Origin: Paenibacillus mucilaginosus 3016
Lineage (GTDB): Bacteria > Bacillota > Bacilli > Paenibacillales > NBRC-103111
Assembly: GCF_000250655.1 (NCBI RefSeq)
Contig: NC_016935.1
Location: forward strand, 3,800,001-3,864,000
DNA: 64,000 bases
Reading direction: 5' to 3'
Shown here: positions 17,134 to 24,947 of the stretch, piece after piece
Position numbering within the stretch: the first letter of the stretch is position 1
How the letters are laid out: every line of letters begins with the position of its first letter
Notes under the pieces: generated by a model
What the model saw: only the letters and a program-made list of their open reading frames with translations
Told to the model about the DNA's origin: nothing
The model's database searches: none
Program-made: the position numbers and the translations under genes

Positions 17134-17179
17134 ATTAATCTAACATCGATAAATTATAATTTACTGGTGTTAGATTAAT
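17134..17179. promoter_or_regulatory. Divergent promoter-operator between the DUF gene and tetR
   Basis: ATTAATCTAACA (17134-17145) and TGTTAGATTAAT (17168-17179) are perfect 12-base inverted copies 22 bases apart. Between them lies the palindrome AAATTATAATTT (17151-17162), which offers TATAAT-like boxes on both strands. This arrangement fits TetR binding to both half regions and repressing both directions. Confidence 0.65.
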
Positions 17180-17219
17180 CCAATGTGTTATACTTGTCAA
17201 GCAGCAATAGGAGGTTGAC

Positions 17220-17921
17220 ATGGCGAGAAGACGAATCTATCCCAGCGAAACACAGAACGGGCCCGTGGAGAAACTGCATACCCCCTTGGACCTGCCGCGT
17301 ATCCTGAATGCTTTTTTGAGTATGTTGCAGACAGAAGGCCTGGAACCGATCTCGATGCGCAAGATTGCCGATTTTCTTGGGGTAAAAGCAGCTTCCCTGT
17401 ATTATCATGTGAAGGACAAAGAGCACTTGATTTATTTAATGGGCGAGAAATACCGGTCGGAGGTTGAGCTTCCCGGTCCGGAATTGAATTGGCGGGAAGG
17501 GCTGAGGATCTGGGCCTGTAATTTTCGGGATACCTTGAAACTGTACCGGGATTCCGTACAGATCATGAATGCCACCTTCGCCCCAAGCCCCCACCGGCTG
17601 GCTCATATTGAATTTTTATATCGGGTCTTTGCCCAGCAGGGCTTTCCTGATCCCCAAATTCCATGGTATTCTTCGATGCTGAAAACTTACGTGCTTGGTT
17701 TTGTGGATGAAGAGAACCGCATGCTGAAGCGTTCGATACGAAGGCAGGAGGATGCGGAAGCCTCAGAGGATTCGGCGTTTTCATCCCTTCCCGAAGAGAA
17801 GTACCCGCATCTCGTCAGGCTGGCTGAGTATACGGCCTCCACCGATTTTGACAACGAATTTGCAGGCGGGCTCCAGGTATTATTGGATGGGTTCGAGGCT
17901 CAGCTGAAGGCAAAAAAGTAG
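17220..17921 (+). CDS. TetR/AcrR-family transcriptional regulator (TetR_C type)
   Basis: The 233-residue protein has a helix-turn-helix at about residues 35-75 (MRKIADFLGVKAASLYYHVKDKEHLIYLM), the TetR signature. The C-terminal part (about 85-225) resembles the TetR_C ligand-binding domain, with HRLAHIEFLYRVF and YVLGFVDEE segments. It is divergent from the DUF6022-like gene and likely represses it and itself through the inverted repeat at 17134-17179. AGGAGG stands just before the ATG. Confidence 0.88.
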   Translation: MARRRIYPSETQNGPVEKLHTPLDLPRILNAFLSMLQTEGLEPISMRKIADFLGVKAASLYYHVKDKEHLIYLMGEKYRSEVELPGPELNWREGLRIWACNFRDTLKLYRDSVQIMNATFAPSPHRLAHIEFLYRVFAQQGFPDPQIPWYSSMLKTYVLGFVDEENRMLKRSIRRQEDAEASEDSAFSSLPEEKYPHLVRLAEYTASTDFDNEFAGGLQVLLDGFEAQLKAKK

Positions 17922-18250
17922 GTTTGGAGGAGAAGGGCGCTGCCACTCCATCGCAATGATTCTAATCCGAAGACATTCCGGCGATAGAGCCGGCGGACGT
18001 GATACACCTCCGGCCTCATCACGGGGGTGCCCTCCCGGCCGGCTGAATGGCAACGGTGACACGACTCGCGGCGTCCTGATACCGCGGTGGAAAGTCCTGC
18101 CCTTGACACAGGGATCCAAGCTGCCATTATGGGACAAAAGGAGCATTCCTTTCCGGGCCTGGGCAAGCAGCATCAGTGGGAAACCCAATACAAAAGGGTA
18201 CCGGATCCATCGCGGATCGCCGGTACCCTTCTTTGCGCTTATGCTGCCGC
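17922..18250. other. Intergenic region with the bglS terminator
   Basis: No gene is seen. The only clear element is a hairpin at 18194-18230 (AAGGGTACCGG and CCGGTACCCTT) followed on the minus strand by TTTTG, which should terminate the lichenase gene. Confidence 0.6.
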
Positions 18251-18982
18251 TCAATTGCTCGTATATTTGACCCAGTCGTAGTAGGCAGCCAGCGGATTTT
18301 TGCCGTCATACCTGCCAAGCCAGTCATCCACGCCCGTTCCGTTCCAGAGATTCATCATGATTTTGCCAGGGTTGGTTGGGATGTCGGTGGTGGCCGTATG
18401 CTTCAGCACACCGTCCACATACCACTTGATGTGACCGGGCTGCCAATCGAAGGCATACGTATGGAATCCCTGTGAAGCGTCGAAGCCGAGATCGACGACT
18501 TTCTCATGCCCGCCGACTCCGTTCGTAAAATAATTAAACTGCACCTTGGTCGTATCTTTGCCCAGGAATTCGATATCGATTTCATCCCAGGGGGTTCCGT
18601 CGCTCGGACCCGTGTAGGTGAAGAACGAAGAGACAATGCCGACATTCTTCGCAGGCTTCATGCTCACCTCGTATTTGCCGTACCCGTATTTGTTCGTGGA
18701 ACGGTATTCGCCGCAGTCGAACTTGTTGTACGAAGGGCTGGTGATCTTCAGCTCGAGCTGTCCGGAATTCGTGAAGCCAGGGTTGGCGGCTCTCCAGGTG
18801 CAGTTGAACATGCTTCCGTTGGAGTAATTATCCGCTTTTTGCCATGTGCTCGGGTTGTAATAGGTCAGCGGCTCCCAGAATTCCCAGGCTGCCGAAGCAG
18901 AGGGAAGAAGGCCCAACGACAGCGTGAAGGCGGTTACAAGCGCCAGATTGAATCTCTTGCGCATAAAGTTGATAAAGTTCAT
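18251..18982 (-). CDS. bglS: Secreted lichenase (beta-1,3-1,4-glucanase, GH16)
   Basis: The 243-residue protein has a signal peptide (about 1-32, ending SASA) and a single GH16 domain. The catalytic motif DEIDIEFLG gives nucleophile Glu134 and acid/base Glu138. The N-terminal [20 protein letters not shown] and the conserved Cys61/Cys90 pair are typical of Bacillus/Paenibacillus lichenases (EC 3.2.1.73), which cut mixed-linkage beta-glucans of cereal cell walls and lichenan. AGGAGGA precedes the ATG. It is transcribed alone and ends at a hairpin terminator. Confidence 0.95.
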   Translation of the reverse strand: MNFINFMRKRFNLALVTAFTLSLGLLPSASAAWEFWEPLTYYNPSTWQKADNYSNGSMFNCTWRAANPGFTNSGQLELKITSPSYNKFDCGEYRSTNKYGYGKYEVSMKPAKNVGIVSSFFTYTGPSDGTPWDEIDIEFLGKDTTKVQFNYFTNGVGGHEKVVDLGFDASQGFHTYAFDWQPGHIKWYVDGVLKHTATTDIPTNPGKIMMNLWNGTGVDDWLGRYDGKNPLAAYYDWVKYTSN

Positions 18983-19539
18983 ACCATTCCTCCTATCGAT
19001 TTTGTTTCAGAGATGACGTCGGTCCGGCTGCCACTTGAATAGCCCGGCAGCCCCGTCATCGGGACTATAGGTCAGATTGGATGCCTGGCGAGCTTCGTGC
19101 TGCTGCTTTGAGCCAGAGGGAGGGGGAACGTACAGGGTGTTTCATCATTCGAGAGCCTCCTTTTTGTCATAAAAAAGTCCGTGCTGTCACGGTTGGCTGC
19201 CCGGGCAGCGTGATTTTCGCGCTTCTCTCCTTTCCACTTGCAGGGTGTACGGCGGGCCGGCGTTCATGAGCATTCCTTCTTCCAGAGTGTTTGGCTGAGC
19301 TTACCTGCCTGTCGTCAAGCTTATCTTACCCTCCTTATTTTCCAAATGTAGGGTGCGATTTTTCGGATGGGGTGGGGGGATTTAGGGTGCGGCCTGAGCG
19401 TCATGCGGTTGCAGGTGATCCTCCGGTTCCCAGCGGCCGCTTCCGGAACTTCGGAACCCTTAGGGACTGCCGCCCATATACTGGTCAGGAGACAATGAGA
19501 TCTTCCTCCATTAGGAGATGAATGAAGGAGGGGCTGCGG
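18983..19539. other. Intergenic region between bglS and the tct operon
   Basis: This holds the divergent upstream regions of bglS and tctB. I see no gene with a ribosome binding site, no clear riboswitch, and no strong SigA promoter pair that I would report. Confidence 0.5.
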
Positions 19540-20004
19540 ATGAAGCTGCTCATACGCCTTGGGGCGCACCGGACCGGCGCACTGGCCGCCATGGGTCTCG
19601 GGGTGCTGTCTTTGGCGGAGGCGGTACGGCTGTTCCCATACCGGAGCGATGCCTGGGCGGGTGACCATCTCGTTCCCGGCCTGCTGGGCGCGCTGCTTCT
19701 TGTGCTGGGTGCGCTGATGCTGAGAGGCGCCGGCCGTCCGGCCGGTCCGGCGGTGTTCCCCCAGGGGACGCTGCGCAAACAGATGCTTCTGGTGTATGCC
19801 GCCATGCTGTTGTATACGCTCACGCTTCCTTACCTCGGCTATTTGACCGGCACGTGGATCGCAGGGATGCTGCTGCTCCGCTGGATCGGGGGATACAGGT
19901 GGGTCTTTTGTCTGCCGGTGTCGGCTGCCGTTACAGCCGTACTGCACGTGGTCTTTGTGGGCTGGCTTCAGATGAGCTTTCCCGCGGGGATCTTCACGTG
20001 GTGA
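19540..20004 (+). CDS. tctB: Tripartite tricarboxylate transporter small membrane subunit (TctB)
   Basis: The predicted protein is 154 residues with four hydrophobic segments, the layout of TctB. TctB pairs with the large permease TctA to form the membrane part of a tripartite (TTT) carboxylate transporter driven by an ion gradient. The ATG at 19540 is seven bases behind AAGGAGGGG; an upstream ATG at 19522 overlaps that site and is unlikely. The next gene is tctA, 16 bases downstream. Confidence 0.8.
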   Translation: MKLLIRLGAHRTGALAAMGLGVLSLAEAVRLFPYRSDAWAGDHLVPGLLGALLLVLGALMLRGAGRPAGPAVFPQGTLRKQMLLVYAAMLLYTLTLPYLGYLTGTWIAGMLLLRWIGGYRWVFCLPVSAAVTAVLHVVFVGWLQMSFPAGIFTW

Positions 20005-20020
20005 ACAAAGGAGGTGCGGC

Positions 20021-21538
20021 ATGGAAGCCTGGACCCTGCTGCTGGGGGGATTGGCCCAAGCACTGACACTTGACAATCTGCTGATGGCCGCCGTCGGTGC
20101 GCTGGTCGGCACGTTCGTCGGCGTCCTGCCGGGACTCGGCCCCACCTCGGCCATCGCCATTCTGCTGCCGCTGACGACGGTGCTGGAGCCGACGCAGGGG
20201 ATGATCATGCTGGCGGGGATCTATTACGGAGCCATGTACGGCGGCTCGACGACCGCGATTCTCATGAACATTCCCGGCGAGGTATCATCGATTCCCACCT
20301 GCCTCGACGGGTATCCGCTGGCCCGCAAAGGGCGCGGGGGGCCGGCGCTCGGCATCGCGGCCATCGCTTCCTTCGCGGCCGGGACGCTGGCCCTGTTCGG
20401 GCTCGTCGGGTTCGCTCCCTGGCTGGCGGAGCGGGCACTGGCGTTCGGACCTCCGGAGTATACGGCGCTGATGCTGCTCGCACTGACGCTCATCGTGAAC
20501 TTGTCCGGCCGTTCGCTCGCCAAGGCGCTCGCGATGGGGGCGGCGGGCTTCCTGGCCGCCGCCGTGGGACTCGGCCCGATGAGCGGGATGCCCCGCTTCA
20601 GCTACGGAAGCACCTCGCTGACCGGCGGGCTCGAGATGATCAGCGTGATCATCGGACTCTTCGCCGTGACGGAGGTGTTCAAGGGGATGGAAGAGCGCCG
20701 GGCGCAGATCACGAACACGAAGCTCGGCCGGATGTATCCGGACCGAAAGGAGCTTGCGCGCTGCACGCCGTCCTTCCTGCGGGGGGGAGCGGTAGGCTTC
20801 GTGCTGGGACTGCTGCCGGGCTGCTCGGCGGCCGTGTCCGCTTTTCTGGCCTACGACATGGAGAAAAAGGTGTCCCGCACCCCGGAAGCCTTCGGCAAAG
20901 GGGCGATGGAGGGCGTAGCGGCGCCGGAGGCCGCGAACAATGCCACGAGCTCGGCGGGCTTCATTCCGCTGCTCTCGCTCGGCATCCCCTCCTCGCCGCC
21001 GCTGGCCGTCCTGCTCGCGGGCCTGATGATCTACGGCCTCGCTCCGGGACCGCTGCTCTTCGAGCAGAACGGGCCGTTCATCTGGACGGTGATTGCCAGC
21101 ATGTTCGTCGGCAACGCGATGCTGCTGATCCTGAATCTGCCCCTTGTCGGGTTGTGGGCACGGATGACGCGGATTCCGTACGGCATCATGGGCCCTCTGA
21201 TCCTGCTGCTGAGCACGATCGGAGCGTATACGATCCGCAGCTCGCTGTTTGACGTAGGGGTGGCCCTCGCGTTCGGGGGGCTCGGCTACCTGTTCCACAA
21301 ATACCAGTGGCCGGTGCTGCCCTTTATTCTCGGCTTCATTCTCGGACCGCTCTTCGAGCAGTCGTTCCTGCAGTCGGTGTCGCTGTCGGGCGGCAGCCTC
21401 ATGATCTTCCTGGAGCGTCCCATGTCGGCAGGCCTGCTTGCGGCGGCTGTCATCCTGCTCTCGTTCTCGATCCGGCTCAAGAAGCAGACCCAGAAGCGGA
21501 TATCGGAGGAAGCGGGAGACTTCGAAGAAATCGCTTAG
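20021..21538 (+). CDS. tctA: Tripartite tricarboxylate transporter permease (TctA)
   Basis: The 505-residue protein has about eleven to twelve hydrophobic segments. Hallmarks of the DUF112/TctA family are clear: GTFVGVLPGLGPTSAIAILLPLT near 28, YYGAMYGGSTTAILMNIPGE near 68 and a second glycine-rich repeat (GLLPGCSAAVSAFLAYDMEKK near 265). It is the transport pore subunit. AAAGGAGGTG lies just before the ATG. It is followed after 20 bases by the binding-protein gene, so tctB-tctA-tctC form one operon. Confidence 0.93.
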   Translation: MEAWTLLLGGLAQALTLDNLLMAAVGALVGTFVGVLPGLGPTSAIAILLPLTTVLEPTQGMIMLAGIYYGAMYGGSTTAILMNIPGEVSSIPTCLDGYPLARKGRGGPALGIAAIASFAAGTLALFGLVGFAPWLAERALAFGPPEYTALMLLALTLIVNLSGRSLAKALAMGAAGFLAAAVGLGPMSGMPRFSYGSTSLTGGLEMISVIIGLFAVTEVFKGMEERRAQITNTKLGRMYPDRKELARCTPSFLRGGAVGFVLGLLPGCSAAVSAFLAYDMEKKVSRTPEAFGKGAMEGVAAPEAANNATSSAGFIPLLSLGIPSSPPLAVLLAGLMIYGLAPGPLLFEQNGPFIWTVIASMFVGNAMLLILNLPLVGLWARMTRIPYGIMGPLILLLSTIGAYTIRSSLFDVGVALAFGGLGYLFHKYQWPVLPFILGFILGPLFEQSFLQSVSLSGGSLMIFLERPMSAGLLAAAVILLSFSIRLKKQTQKRISEEAGDFEEIA

Positions 21539-21558
21539 CCCCAAGGAGGTACAAGGCT

Positions 21559-22557
21559 ATGAAAGTGAAATGGAAGGCCGCGGCAGCGGCTGCGGCAGTG
21601 CTGGGGATCCTGCTGTCCGCCTGCACGTCGGGGGGGAGCCGGGATGCGGCGAATTATCCGAAGAAGGGAATCGAGTACATTGTTCCCTTCTCTCCCGGCG
21701 GCGGGGTGGACCTGGTCGCCAGAGCCGTGGCGGAGTATGCCGGCAAGGCGTGGGGCCAGCCGGTGACGGTAGTGAACAAACCCGGCGGAGGCGGTGCTGT
21801 CGGTGCCCAGGCTGCGCTCAAGGGAGCGGCCAAAGACGGATATACGGTGCTCGCGGATAACAATTCGAGTACGAGCATGCTGTCGGCGGGGCTGAGTACG
21901 CCGCCGGTGGCGATCACGGACCATCTCTTCGTCTCGAAGATCGTGGAGGACGCCCCTGCGTTCGCTGTCAGCGCGGATGCGCCGTGGGCTGACTTCAAGG
22001 CCTTCTCCGACTGGGCCAAGGCCCATCCCGACCAGCTCACCTGGACCAGCGTGGGGCCGTCCGGCTTCTCCTCCTTCGCGGTGGCGGAGTGGATGAAGGC
22101 CATCGGCGGGGACTTCTCGAAGTCCCGGATGGTCACGACCAAGGGGGCTTCGGAGTCCGCTCCGATGATCGCCGGCGGCCATGCCGTGCTCGCCGTGCAT
22201 ACGGTGGCGGAGCTGTATCCGCTGGCCCAGGCCGGCAAGATCAAGCTGCTCGCCGTCGTCGCCGATCAGCGCAGCCCGTTCCTGCCGGATGTGCCTACAG
22301 CGGATGAGCAGGGGGTGACAGGGCTCACCGTGCGCTGGTGGACCGGTCTGTCTCTGCCGGCCGGAACGCCCGATGAGATCCGTGCGAAGTGGGATGCCTT
22401 GATTGCCGAGATGGTGCAGGACCCGGCTTTTCTGGAGAAGCTGAAGAACATGAAAATGGAACCGGCCTACCTGGATTCGGGCAAGTTCAGCGAATGGGTG
22501 GGCAACGAATCGAATTACTTGACGGATCTTGCGGCCAAATACGGGATTCGGAAGTAA
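21559..22557 (+). CDS. tctC: Tripartite tricarboxylate transporter substrate-binding lipoprotein (TctC)
   Basis: The protein is 332 residues. A lipoprotein signal is visible, with the lipobox LSAC around residue 22. The mature part is a Bug/TctC-type binding protein, with YPKKGIEYIVPFSPGGGVDLVAR near 36 and VVNKPGGGGAVGAQAA near 75, both conserved in carboxylate-binding members. It should capture a di- or tricarboxylate outside the membrane and hand it to TctA/TctB. The binding-protein gene is last here, whereas many operons place it first. AAGGAGG precedes the start. Confidence 0.92.
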   Translation: MKVKWKAAAAAAAVLGILLSACTSGGSRDAANYPKKGIEYIVPFSPGGGVDLVARAVAEYAGKAWGQPVTVVNKPGGGGAVGAQAALKGAAKDGYTVLADNNSSTSMLSAGLSTPPVAITDHLFVSKIVEDAPAFAVSADAPWADFKAFSDWAKAHPDQLTWTSVGPSGFSSFAVAEWMKAIGGDFSKSRMVTTKGASESAPMIAGGHAVLAVHTVAELYPLAQAGKIKLLAVVADQRSPFLPDVPTADEQGVTGLTVRWWTGLSLPAGTPDEIRAKWDALIAEMVQDPAFLEKLKNMKMEPAYLDSGKFSEWVGNESNYLTDLAAKYGIRK

Positions 22558-22649
22558 GCTGGGGAAGAAGTACCAGACAGTGCTTGCCGTGCTATAAGGC
22601 AGGGGGAGAGTAAAAGCACTTATTTAGTGACATAAGATTTATTATGTAG

Positions 22650-22697
22650 CCAAGAGGCGCCGCTGCAAGGGTTGGTCAGCGGGCCTCTTGGTGCTTT
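22650..22697 (+). terminator. Terminator of the tct operon
   Basis: CCAAGAGGC (22650-22658) pairs with GCCTCTTGG (22683-22691), extended by an imperfect inner stem, and is followed by TGCTTTTGT. It lies between the tct operon and the convergent small genes. Confidence 0.75.
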
Positions 22698-22746
22698 TGT
22701 CTCTATGTCTTCCGATTAGGGCAGAGCGGCAGACCCAATGGGGGAG

Positions 22747-22857
22747 TCAGCTGTCCTGCCGCGGCGTCTCGTGCGCATCCACTGCTACGATTTTCACCTT
22801 GCCCTGTGTGTTCGGATTGCCCGCGGCGGGGCGTGCTTTGGATTTAGGTTTGGCCAT
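22747..22857 (-). CDS. Tiny hydrophilic protein, third of a three-gene set (36 aa)
   Basis: The frame encodes 36 residues starting MAKPKSKARPAAG and ending HETPRQDS. It is strongly hydrophilic and probably disordered. GAGGAAGG inside the end of the preceding gene acts as ribosome binding site, and only five bases separate the two genes, which argues for translation as part of one transcript. No family is recognised. Its MAK-x-K start resembles that of the 45-residue protein at the head of the set. Confidence 0.5.
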   Translation of the reverse strand: MAKPKSKARPAAGNPNTQGKVKIVAVDAHETPRQDS

Positions 22858-22862
22858 TGTGC

Positions 22863-23021
22863 TTATCCTTCCTCATCCTGCTTCTCAATGTGCCCCTTGA
22901 TTGCCGCAATGGCATCGTCGGAGGCGCTCAGGTTCGGGTGGTCAACGTCCGTCACGATCCGGTCATCGCTGTAATCGCGGTTGCGCGGATTTACGGGCAG
23001 GTCTTTGTTTTTACGGCTCAT
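22863..23021 (-). CDS. Small hydrophilic protein, second of a three-gene set (52 aa)
   Basis: The frame encodes 52 residues starting MSRKNKDLPVNPRNRD, with an acidic C-terminal half (SASDDAIAAIKGHIEKQDEEG). A strong AGGAGG stands about eight bases before the ATG. The composition (charged, no hydrophobic core, no Cys) fits a disordered protein such as minor spore or stress proteins, but I recognise no family. Confidence 0.6.
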   Translation of the reverse strand: MSRKNKDLPVNPRNRDYSDDRIVTDVDHPNLSASDDAIAAIKGHIEKQDEEG

Positions 23022-23084
23022 GATGGGTTCCTCCTGTAGATGGATTGGCTTTGAATGGATGGAGTTGGGGCAACAATCGGCTGC

Positions 23085-23222
23085 TTATTTCTTGCTCCGG
23101 AAAGCCGTCTTGTCCATGTTCATATGCAGATCATTCTCGTTGCTCTCCTTGGCGCTGAGGGACGGGGTATCCGCGCTGTTCGGCACGTCGGTATTCTTCT
23201 GGCGCTTGGATGTCTTGGCCAC
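23085..23222 (-). CDS. Small hydrophilic protein, first of a three-gene set (45 aa, GTG start)
   Basis: The frame encodes 45 residues, MAKTSKRQKNTDVPNSAD to the end AFRSKK, from a GTG preceded by AAGGAGGTGG. It is Lys/Asn/Ser/Asp rich and lacks hydrophobic segments. With the next two genes on the same strand it forms a compact cluster (gaps of 63 and 5 bases). Function unknown; a spore-associated role is only a guess. Confidence 0.58.
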   Translation of the reverse strand: MAKTSKRQKNTDVPNSADTPSLSAKESNENDLHMNMDKTAFRSKK

Positions 23223-23407
23223 GGTCGGTCCACCTCCTTCACCTCTTACAGGGTGCGCTTCCCTTCATAGGAACATGCGGGATGGGCGCCCGACAATCGC
23301 TGGCAAGAAGCGGTGGAATGTCTAGCGGCGGCGGATGTCTGCGTCCTTCCAAGGGTATACTTGAAGTAACAGGAAAAAGCGGCGGCAGGAAGTAAGGTTC
23401 GCGCGAT

Positions 23408-23880
23408 CTATTGGACACACCGGAGCTGGTGATCGATGCCTACTGCGGCACGGGTACGATCGGGTTGTGGCTGGCACCACTTGCCTGTGAGGTGCTGGTG
23501 ATCGAGCTTCTGCCCGAGGCGGTGCAGGACGCCAGGGCCAATGCGCGTGCGAGCGGCGTGGGCAACGCGAGCTTCTTCGAGGACCGCACGGAGCAGCTGC
23601 TGCCAGAGTGGATCGGGCGGGGCATGCGGCCCGATGTGATTCGTCGTGGACCCGCGCGCACGGGCTGCTGCCGTCCGCTGCTGCAGGCTGGTGGAGGCCC
23701 GGCCGCCGCGGCTCGTGTACGTGTCGTGCAACCCTGCGACACTTGCGAAGGACTGCCAGGTGCTGCTCGCCGGCGGGTACCGGCTGGAGTGGGTGCAGCC
23801 GGTCGACATGTTCCCGCAGATGGCGCATGTGGAGTGTTGTGTGCACTGTTAGTTTGGAACGGAAAGAACGAATGAGAAAG
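23408..23880 (+). pseudogene. Relic of a 23S rRNA uracil-5 methyltransferase (RlmCD/RumA type)
   Basis: Only the C-terminal SAM-binding part of a TrmA/RlmCD-type methyltransferase remains. Recognisable pieces are VIDAYCGTGTIGLWLA (about 23432), VIELLPEAVQDARANA, then VVDP, GCCRPLLQA, PRLVYVSCNPATLAKDCQ and PVDMFPQMAHVE, but they fall in different frames. At least three to four frameshifts are needed to join them, and about 300 N-terminal residues are missing. It is a clear decayed fragment; no start signal precedes it. Confidence 0.8.
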
Positions 23881-23889
23881 TAATATGGG

Positions 23890-23923
23890 AATGTCCTCTC
23901 TTCATTGAGAGGGCATTTTTTTT
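23890..23923 (+). terminator. Rho-independent terminator behind the rlmCD relic
   Basis: AATGTCCTCTC (23890-23900) pairs with GAGAGGGCATT (23907-23917), followed by a run of eight T residues. It may be the original terminator of the lost methyltransferase gene. Confidence 0.75.
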
Positions 23924-24017
23924 CCTATATTTTATAGATACGAAAAGCAAAATAGCAACATATGGTACAATGGGTTATAGAACATTGCTCTGATGAAGTT
24001 GTTTGGAGGTTAGGTCG

Positions 24018-24452
24018 ATGGAGCAGGAAGTACTATGGAAGTCGTTGATGATGAACGGTTCTATCGTTATGTTTTGGAGACAAAGCATGCTGGAAAAGTA
24101 TGTTGAAAACATAAAAAAAGAAGGATTTGACGTATATTCATTTGATTGTGATTCATGAATTGGAAAAAACCTGGATGCTTTTAATGATTGCCTTTCCGAT
24201 ATGTTCCCTGGTAATGAGGGTTTCGTATTCGTCTTCAAGAACTTCGACAAATTCATTCAACGAGATAAAGACACTGCGTTCCATGTGCTGGACATTATCC
24301 AAAATAATGCTTGGAGATTACTTGTAGAAAATCAGAAGAAGCTGATGGCTTTCTTGCATTCCAACGATCCTCAGTTACAAATACAATCTGTGGGGGCACT
24401 GTCTGTACTTGGGAATAAGGAAGAATGGTTTAATAAGAGCAGAGGTGTTTAG
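24018..24452 (+). pseudogene. Barstar-like ribonuclease inhibitor gene with in-frame TGA
   Basis: One frame from ATG 24018 (behind TTGGAGG) encodes about 144 residues and is interrupted only by TGA at 24156-24158 (codon 47). After the stop, GKNLDAFNDCLSDMF, then GFVFVFKNFDKF and DTAFHVLDIIQNNAW, match the barstar pattern (GENLDALWDCLT, then a VLEW strand). Barstar proteins bind and block barnase-like ribonucleases. The gene is AT-rich against its surroundings and has no toxin beside it, so it looks like acquired orphan immunity cargo that is decaying. A TGG to TGA change would explain the break. Confidence 0.7.
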
Positions 24453-24489
24453 CCAAAAAAGTTTTATTATCCAGAATCGAGGTAACGAT

Positions 24490-24846
24490 ATGTCCCTAAT
24501 CCCCCTTAGAGTACCAATGGGATTTGCTGTTTGTTTCAATAAATTTTCAGATGTTGACCCCATACCTTGTAAGACTGGGGATGGTTTTATTGAAAACTGG
24601 GAGTATTTCACCGAAGATATTTTGCAAATAGCAATGATGAAAATAGTAGATGGGAACTGGGTATTACCAAAGTTCGATAAGCTTATCATTGACTTAGGTT
24701 GGTATCCAGACAGTCATATCACTGGTCAATACAGACTTATACAAGTTAATGAGTCTTGGGAAGTAATAAGAGAGAAATATTCTAAAGATCGACATGAAAT
24801 AAAGGATACAATCGAAGCTTGGATGAAAAATCCCATTGTTTCATAG
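24490..24846 (+). CDS. Unknown protein in AT-rich island, possible immunity protein
   Basis: The 118-residue product starts MSLIPLRVPMGFAVCFNKFSDVD, has many acidic residues and tryptophans, and no signal peptide. I recognise no family. Its size, AT-rich composition and place 37 bases behind a barstar-like gene suggest polymorphic-toxin immunity cargo, but this is inference from context only. GAGGT lies about eight bases before the ATG at 24490. Confidence 0.5.
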   Translation: MSLIPLRVPMGFAVCFNKFSDVDPIPCKTGDGFIENWEYFTEDILQIAMMKIVDGNWVLPKFDKLIIDLGWYPDSHITGQYRLIQVNESWEVIREKYSKDRHEIKDTIEAWMKNPIVS

Positions 24847-24888
24847 ACACCTGTCTAATACTCTGCTGGTGAAGAACGTTGATCTTAG

Positions 24889-24922
24889 AAAAACTCCCTG
24901 CCAATCTGGCAAGGGAGTTTGG
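24889..24922. terminator. Terminator between convergent genes
   Basis: AAACTCCCTGCCA (24891-24903) pairs with TGGCAAGGGAGTTT (24907-24920). On the minus strand the stem is followed by TTTTTC, so it mainly serves the AraC-type gene. Confidence 0.75.
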
Positions 24923-24947
24923 GGTCTGCTCAAAAGTAGGATCGTTC

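Noticed and set aside
18061..18110. T-box-like string near ACCGCGGTGG
   Set aside because: It lacks the stem I, specifier and antiterminator arrangement and does not precede an amino-acid gene.
22981..23325. Plus-strand frames opposite the three tiny genes
   Set aside because: They have no ribosome binding sites, while the minus-strand frames each have one in the right place.
24409..24489. Longer N terminus for the unknown gene at 24490
   Set aside because: It overlaps the barstar-like frame and has no ribosome binding site, whereas ATG 24490 has GAGGT upstream.
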